From NCBI RefSeq assembly GCF_050908845.1, contig NZ_CP194171.1, positions 310,001 to 374,000 on the forward strand: a DNA stretch of 64,000 nt, read 5' to 3'. Under the pieces are notes generated by a model that was not told the DNA's origin, did not search any database, and worked only from the letters and a program-made list of their open reading frames with translations. The position numbers were made by a program, and so were the translations under genes. Below, piece by piece: positions 59,682 to 64,000 of the stretch (position 1 is its first letter; every line of letters starts with the position of its first letter). Source of the stretch: Marinobacterium_D sp050908845 (GTDB lineage: Bacteria > Pseudomonadota > Gammaproteobacteria > Pseudomonadales > Balneatricaceae).

Positions 59682-60194
59682 ATGTCCAAACTCAAGATTC
59701 TTGAATTTCCTGATCCTCGACTGCGTACTATCGCCGAACCTGTCTCCGCTGTCGATGACAGTATCAGGCAACTCGTCGATGACATGTTCGAAACGATGTA
59801 CGACGCACCGGGTATTGGGCTTGCCGCAACCCAGGTCAACGTACACCAGCAGATCGTTGTCATCGACCTGTCGGAAGATCAGTCAGAGCCTCTGACCCTG
59901 ATCAACCCCGAATATACGGTACTGGACGACACTCTTGAAGAGATGCAGGAAGGTTGCCTGTCAGTTCCCGGCTTTTTCGACAACGTCAATCGCCCACAGC
60001 GGATTCAGGTTACCTCCCTCAACCGTGAGGGCGAAGAACAGAATTTCGTGGCCGAAGGCTTACTGGCTGTCTGTATCCAGCACGAGCTCGACCACCTCAA
60101 CGGCAAGTTGTTTGTCGATTACCTGTCTGCCCTGAAGCGCAACCGCATTCGCGGCAAACTGGAAAAGAAACATCGCGCCGAAGTGTCTAACTAA
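59682..60194 (+). CDS. def: Peptide deformylase
   Basis: The 170-residue enzyme removes formyl from nascent N-terminal Met. All three family motifs are present: GIGLAATQV, EGCLSVP with the metal Cys, and QHELDHLNG with the metal His pair and catalytic Glu. It is the first gene of def-fmt-rsmB-trkA-trkH and divergent from the LysM gene. Confidence 0.97.
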   Translation: MSKLKILEFPDPRLRTIAEPVSAVDDSIRQLVDDMFETMYDAPGIGLAATQVNVHQQIVVIDLSEDQSEPLTLINPEYTVLDDTLEEMQEGCLSVPGFFDNVNRPQRIQVTSLNREGEEQNFVAEGLLAVCIQHELDHLNGKLFVDYLSALKRNRIRGKLEKKHRAEVSN

Positions 60195-60264
60195 GACGCG
60201 CACCAACCCCAGACAGGTTTGCTTCGGCAAGCCTGTTTTTTATTCCCGAGACGAAATCGACACC

Positions 60265-61215
60265 ATGACCAGCCAGCCTCTGAGAATCATCTTCGCCGGC
60301 ACCCCCGACTTCGCCGCCGCCAGCCTTGCTGCAGTCCTCAACACCGAACACCAGGTCATCGCGGCCTACACCCAGCCTGACCGCCCAGCTGGCCGCGGCC
60401 GTAAACTCAAGCCCAGCCCGGTCAAGGCACTGGCGCTTGAGCATGATATACCGGTGTACCAGCCGATCAGTCTGCGCGATGCAGAGGCCCAACAGGAGCT
60501 GGCGTCGCTGCAGGCAGACCTGATGATCGTGGTTGCCTACGGTCTGATTCTGCCCCAGGCGGTACTCGATACACCGCGGCTCGGCTGCATCAACGTTCAC
60601 GCCTCACTGCTGCCGCGCTGGCGCGGCGCCGCGCCGATCCACCGGGCGCTACTGGCGGGCGACCAGGAAACCGGCATCACTATCATGCAGATGGATGCCG
60701 GCCTGGATACCGGCGACATGCTCAGCATCTCGCGCTGTCCTATCGAATCCACGGATACCAGCGGTGTGCTGCACGACCGCCTGGCCGCACTGGGCGCACA
60801 GACGCTTGTCGACACCCTGGATCCGCTCGCAGCCGGAGAGCTGACACCCGAGCCCCAGGATGACGCCGCTGCCTGCTATGCCAGCAAGCTGGAAAAGCAG
60901 GAAGGGCTGCTGGACTGGGCGGCCCCCGCCGCATCCCTGGCGCTGAAGATCCGCGGGCTCAACCCCTGGCCGGTGGCCTACACTGAATTTGAACAGCAGA
61001 CGCTGAGGGTCTGGAAAGCCAGCGCCGAGGCGGGCCACACCGATGCCGCGCCCGGCACTATTATCGAGCAGCGCCGCGACACGCTGCTGGTCGCAACAGG
61101 GCAGGGCAGCCTGGCACTGGAAGAGCTGCAAATGCCCGGCGGTCGCCCCATGCCGGTATCGGCGCTGCTCAATGCACACAAGGAGCGCTTTGCTCCCGGC
61201 AAGCGACTGGGTTGA
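60265..61215 (+). CDS. fmt: Methionyl-tRNA formyltransferase
   Basis: The 316-residue enzyme formylates initiator Met-tRNA. It has FAGTPDFAAASL at the start, the catalytic NVHASLLPRWRGAAPIHRAL and LDTGDML, and the C-terminal tRNA-binding domain from ~205. It lies 70 bases after def and overlaps or touches rsmB. Confidence 0.97.
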   Translation: MTSQPLRIIFAGTPDFAAASLAAVLNTEHQVIAAYTQPDRPAGRGRKLKPSPVKALALEHDIPVYQPISLRDAEAQQELASLQADLMIVVAYGLILPQAVLDTPRLGCINVHASLLPRWRGAAPIHRALLAGDQETGITIMQMDAGLDTGDMLSISRCPIESTDTSGVLHDRLAALGAQTLVDTLDPLAAGELTPEPQDDAAACYASKLEKQEGLLDWAAPAASLALKIRGLNPWPVAYTEFEQQTLRVWKASAEAGHTDAAPGTIIEQRRDTLLVATGQGSLALEELQMPGGRPMPVSALLNAHKERFAPGKRLG

Positions 61216-61220
61216 TCAGG

Positions 61221-62552
61221 ATGAATATACGGGTAAGAGCGGCAACACTGATCGCTTCGCTGCTGCAGCAGCGGGGCTCGCTGAAAACTCTTCTGCCGGA
61301 GGCACTGGATGGCTGCGAACCCCGTGACCGCCCGCTGCTGCAGCAACTGTGTTACGGAACCCTGCGCGATCTGTATCGCCTTGACGCTATCGCCGGCCGC
61401 CTGCTCAAACGGCCCTTCCGCGAGCAGGACGAGGATCTCCACGCCCTGCTGCTGATCGGCCTGTACCAGCTGCGCTCCCTGCGCATCCCGGCGCACGCCG
61501 CCGTCAGCGAAACCGTCGATGGCGCAGAACACTTCAATAAAACCTGGGCCACCAAGGTACTCAATGCCGTGTTGCGACGCTTTCAGCGCGAACAGCAACA
61601 GCTCGAGGAATCGCTGGCGCAGGATGAAACCTTTCAGTGGAACCACCCCAAGTGGATGATCGAAAAGCTCAGGCATAACTGGCCAGATCACTGGCAGGCG
61701 ATTCTCAGCGCCAACGATCTCCAGGGCCCCATGACGCTGCGTGTTAATAAGCGCTTACTTACTCGAGACAAGGCCATAGAGCTGCTAAACCAGCAAGGTA
61801 TCGACGTTATTCCAGGCAGATTCTCGCCCCAGGCGCTGACCCTGTCAGAAGCCAGGGATACGGATGAGATACCGGGCTTTGCCGACGGCGCCTTCAGCGT
61901 CCAGGACGAAGCGGCGCAACTGGCCAATCAGCTGCTCGACATCCAGCCAGGCCAGAGAGTGCTGGATGCCTGCGCAGCCCCAGGCGGCAAACTCTGCCAT
62001 CTGCTCGAAGCGACCGCCAAACACGGCGATGTGGTCGCCGTGGAGATGGAACCCTCGCGACTTGAGCGCACCCGCGACAACCTGGAAAGACTGCGTTTAT
62101 CACACGAATGCACCCTGCACCTTGGTGATGCCAGTGCCCACGACTGGTGGGATGGCAAGCCGTTCGACCGCATTCTGGTGGACGCACCGTGCAGCGGCAC
62201 CGGTGTCATCCGGCGCAACCCGGATATCAAGGTGCTCCGGCAGAATGAGGAGCTGCTCGGGCTGGCCAGCCTTCAGCTTAATATTCTCGAGAACCTCTGG
62301 GGCATGCTCAAGCCCGGCGGCCGGCTGGTCTATGCCACCTGCTCGGTATTCCCCCAGGAAAATGAGCGCATTGTGCAACGCTTTGTTAAACTCCACGCCG
62401 ATGCCAGCTCAGTCCCTGTGCCCCTTACATGCGGCATAGAGCGACCTTTCGGTCGACAGCTGTTCCCGGTCGAGGGCGGGCACGACGGTTTCTTCTACGC
62501 AATCCTGACAAAACATCGCGATACGACTGCTAGCAGCCGAGGCTCTGAATGA
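61221..62552 (+). CDS. rsmB: 16S rRNA m5C967 methyltransferase RsmB
   Basis: The 443-residue protein has an N-terminal NusB-like RNA-binding domain (~1-140) and a methyltransferase domain with LDACAAPGGK, DAPCSGTGVIRRNPDIK and YATCSVFPQENE, the last holding the catalytic Cys. An alternative TTG start at 61212 overlaps the fmt stop; the ATG at 61221 gives the better length, though neither has a strong ribosome site. It overlaps trkA by 4 bases. Confidence 0.95.
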   Translation: MNIRVRAATLIASLLQQRGSLKTLLPEALDGCEPRDRPLLQQLCYGTLRDLYRLDAIAGRLLKRPFREQDEDLHALLLIGLYQLRSLRIPAHAAVSETVDGAEHFNKTWATKVLNAVLRRFQREQQQLEESLAQDETFQWNHPKWMIEKLRHNWPDHWQAILSANDLQGPMTLRVNKRLLTRDKAIELLNQQGIDVIPGRFSPQALTLSEARDTDEIPGFADGAFSVQDEAAQLANQLLDIQPGQRVLDACAAPGGKLCHLLEATAKHGDVVAVEMEPSRLERTRDNLERLRLSHECTLHLGDASAHDWWDGKPFDRILVDAPCSGTGVIRRNPDIKVLRQNEELLGLASLQLNILENLWGMLKPGGRLVYATCSVFPQENERIVQRFVKLHADASSVPVPLTCGIERPFGRQLFPVEGGHDGFFYAILTKHRDTTASSRGSE

Positions 62553-63925
62553 AGATCATTATTCTGGGTGCGGGGCAGGTAGGCGGCTCTCTGGCCGACC
62601 ACCTTGCCAATGAGGCCAACGATATTACCGTGGTCGACACCGACACCAGTCGGCTGCGCGAGCTTCAGGATCGCCTGGATATTCGCACTATCGAAGGCAA
62701 GGCGTCCTATCCCAGCGTACTTGATCAGGCCGGTGCCAAGGATGCCGACATGCTGATCGCCGTCACCAACAGTGACGAGGTCAACATGATCGCCTGCCAG
62801 GTTGCCCAGACACTGTTCAAGGTGCCGACCAAGATCGCCCGTGTTCGCGAGCATGACTACCTGCAGAAAAACAAGGCGATCTTCGATAACAAGGCGATTC
62901 CGATCGACGTCCTGATCAGCCCGGAAGAGCTGGTCACCATGCATATCAAGCGCATGATCCAGCACCCGGGGGCACTTCAGGTACTCGACTTCGCCGAGGG
63001 ACAGGCGCAGCTGGTCGCCGTCAGAGCCTACTACGGAGGCCCGCTGGTAGGCCGCGAGATCTCCTATCTGCGCGCCCATATGCCCAATATTGACACCCGC
63101 GTGGCCGCTATCTTCCGGCAGGACCGCCCGATCATCCCCACCGGCGATACCATCATCGAAGCGGATGACGAGGTGTTCTTCATTGCGGCACGCAACGATA
63201 TCCGCGCCGTGATGAGCGAACTACGCCGCCTGGATAACCCGTACAAGCGCCTGATCATCGCCGGCGGCGGCAATATCGGCGCGCGCCTTGCCAGCACCAT
63301 CGAGAACCAGTTGCAGGTCAAGATCATTGAACGTGACATCGACCGCTGCAACCAGCTGGCACGCCAGCTCAACAACACCATCGTGCTCAATGGCAGCGCC
63401 TCGGACCGGGATCTTCTGCTCGAAGAGAACATCGAGGACACCGATGTATTCTGCGCCCTGACCAACGATGACGAAGCCAATATCATGGCTTCGATGCTGG
63501 CCAAGCGCCTTGGCGTACGTACCGTGATGACCCTGATCAACAACCCGGCGTACGTGGACCTGGTGCAGGGCGGAGCGATCGATATCGCGATCTCGCCCCA
63601 GCAGACCACCATCGGCGCCCTGTTGACCCATGTACGTCGGGGTGACGTGGCCGCAGTGCACTCCCTGCGACGTGGTGCCGCCGAGGCGCTGGAAGCCGTT
63701 GCCCACGGCGATCCGCGTAGCTCCAAGGTTGTGGGCCGCATGATCGAGGAGATCGCGCTGCCACCGGGAACCACCATCGGCGCGATTATCCGCAAGGACG
63801 AAGTACTGATTGCCCATGATGATGTGGTGGTCGAAAATGGCGACCACGTCATCCTGTTCCTGGTAGATAACCGACGTATCAACGATGTGGAGCGCCTGTT
63901 CCAGGTCGGGCTCACCTTCTTCTGA
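62549..63925 (+). CDS. trkA: Potassium uptake regulatory protein TrkA
   Basis: The 458-residue cytoplasmic protein has two RCK halves. Each has a Rossmann NAD site (IIILGAGQVGGSLADHLA at the start and LIIAGGGNIGARLASTIE at ~233) followed by a TrkA-C domain. It gates the TrkH potassium channel, whose gene starts 38 bases downstream. Confidence 0.97.
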   Translation: MKIIILGAGQVGGSLADHLANEANDITVVDTDTSRLRELQDRLDIRTIEGKASYPSVLDQAGAKDADMLIAVTNSDEVNMIACQVAQTLFKVPTKIARVREHDYLQKNKAIFDNKAIPIDVLISPEELVTMHIKRMIQHPGALQVLDFAEGQAQLVAVRAYYGGPLVGREISYLRAHMPNIDTRVAAIFRQDRPIIPTGDTIIEADDEVFFIAARNDIRAVMSELRRLDNPYKRLIIAGGGNIGARLASTIENQLQVKIIERDIDRCNQLARQLNNTIVLNGSASDRDLLLEENIEDTDVFCALTNDDEANIMASMLAKRLGVRTVMTLINNPAYVDLVQGGAIDIAISPQQTTIGALLTHVRRGDVAAVHSLRRGAAEALEAVAHGDPRSSKVVGRMIEEIALPPGTTIGAIIRKDEVLIAHDDVVVENGDHVILFLVDNRRINDVERLFQVGLTFF

Positions 63926-63963
63926 CAGTTTTTCAACCACGACAGCGATAGCGACACGAACCT

Positions 63964-64000
63964 ATGCACTTTAAAGTGATACTGCGCATTCTGGGCATCC
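63964..64000 (+). CDS. trkH: Potassium transporter TrkH (partial, cut by window edge)
   Basis: Only the first 12 codons are visible (MHFKVILRILGI). This matches the N terminus of TrkH, and the position directly after trkA supports it. The rest lies beyond the window. Confidence 0.75.
   Translation, partial: MHFKVILRILGI

Overview
The window reads as chromosomal DNA of a moderately GC-rich, Gram-negative gammaproteobacterium. Several neighbourhoods (ubiC-ubiA-phoB-phoR near pst-phoU; hisBHAF opposite asmA-mutY-yggX; znuA opposite zur-znuC-znuB; aroE-hemF-tsaC-dprA-LysM opposite def-fmt-rsmB-trkA-trkH) match, from memory, the arrangement in Pseudomonadales/Oceanospirillales. A marine Oceanospirillales-type host is my inference; no rRNA gene is present to settle it. 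Coding density is high and almost every gene is a recognisable core gene.

Layout. 1-3733 (minus): a two-component pair, with an NCS1 permease-like/histidine kinase/receiver fusion overlapping the start of a response regulator that runs off the left edge. 3942-7240: a FucP-type sugar permease divergent from a DASS-type anion/sodium symporter, then a YciA-like thioesterase. 7375-19179: a phosphate-starvation locus with pstS, pstC, pstA, pstB, a methyl-accepting chemotaxis protein, phoU, then DUF1415, ubiC, ubiA, phoB and phoR. Pho-box-like sites precede pstS, the chemoreceptor, phoU and phoB. 19176-23560: cysZ, a quinone oxidoreductase, yjaG with two small membrane/periplasmic genes, and a LOG-family gene. 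23640-27609: a tightly coupled three-gene unit (PhnD-like binding protein, GGDEF/EAL receptor, predicted beta-barrel), then an exported LigE-type DNA ligase. 28738-31574: hisB-hisH-hisA-hisF on the minus strand, opposite asmA, mutY and yggX.

35415-37260 is the only clearly accessory stretch: tRNA-Phe followed by a decayed tyrosine recombinase whose catalytic tyrosine position reads histidine, plus AT-richer small genes and fragments. It looks like the remains of an element integrated at the tRNA. It is followed by an SDR gene, two very small membrane-protein genes (one behind a sigma-54-like promoter), and two identical tRNA-Leu(CAG) genes. 39497-44057 is the zinc locus (znuA opposite zur-znuC-znuB plus a MATE transporter) around a clear Zur box. 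44067-52356 holds yheV, prlC, a gamma-carbonic-anhydrase-like gene and a four-gene imelysin/di-haem/DUF1513 iron-type cluster behind a Fur-like site. 52390-64000 holds a Lon-like protease, aroE, hemF, tsaC, dprA and a LysM gene, then def, fmt, rsmB, trkA and the start of trkH.

The best leads for new biology are the binding-protein/GGDEF-EAL/barrel operon, the phosphate-regulated chemoreceptor inside the Pst locus, the transporter-kinase fusion with an eight-cysteine linker, and the sigma-54-linked 44-residue membrane protein. All assignments come from reading motifs and translations; no database search was run.
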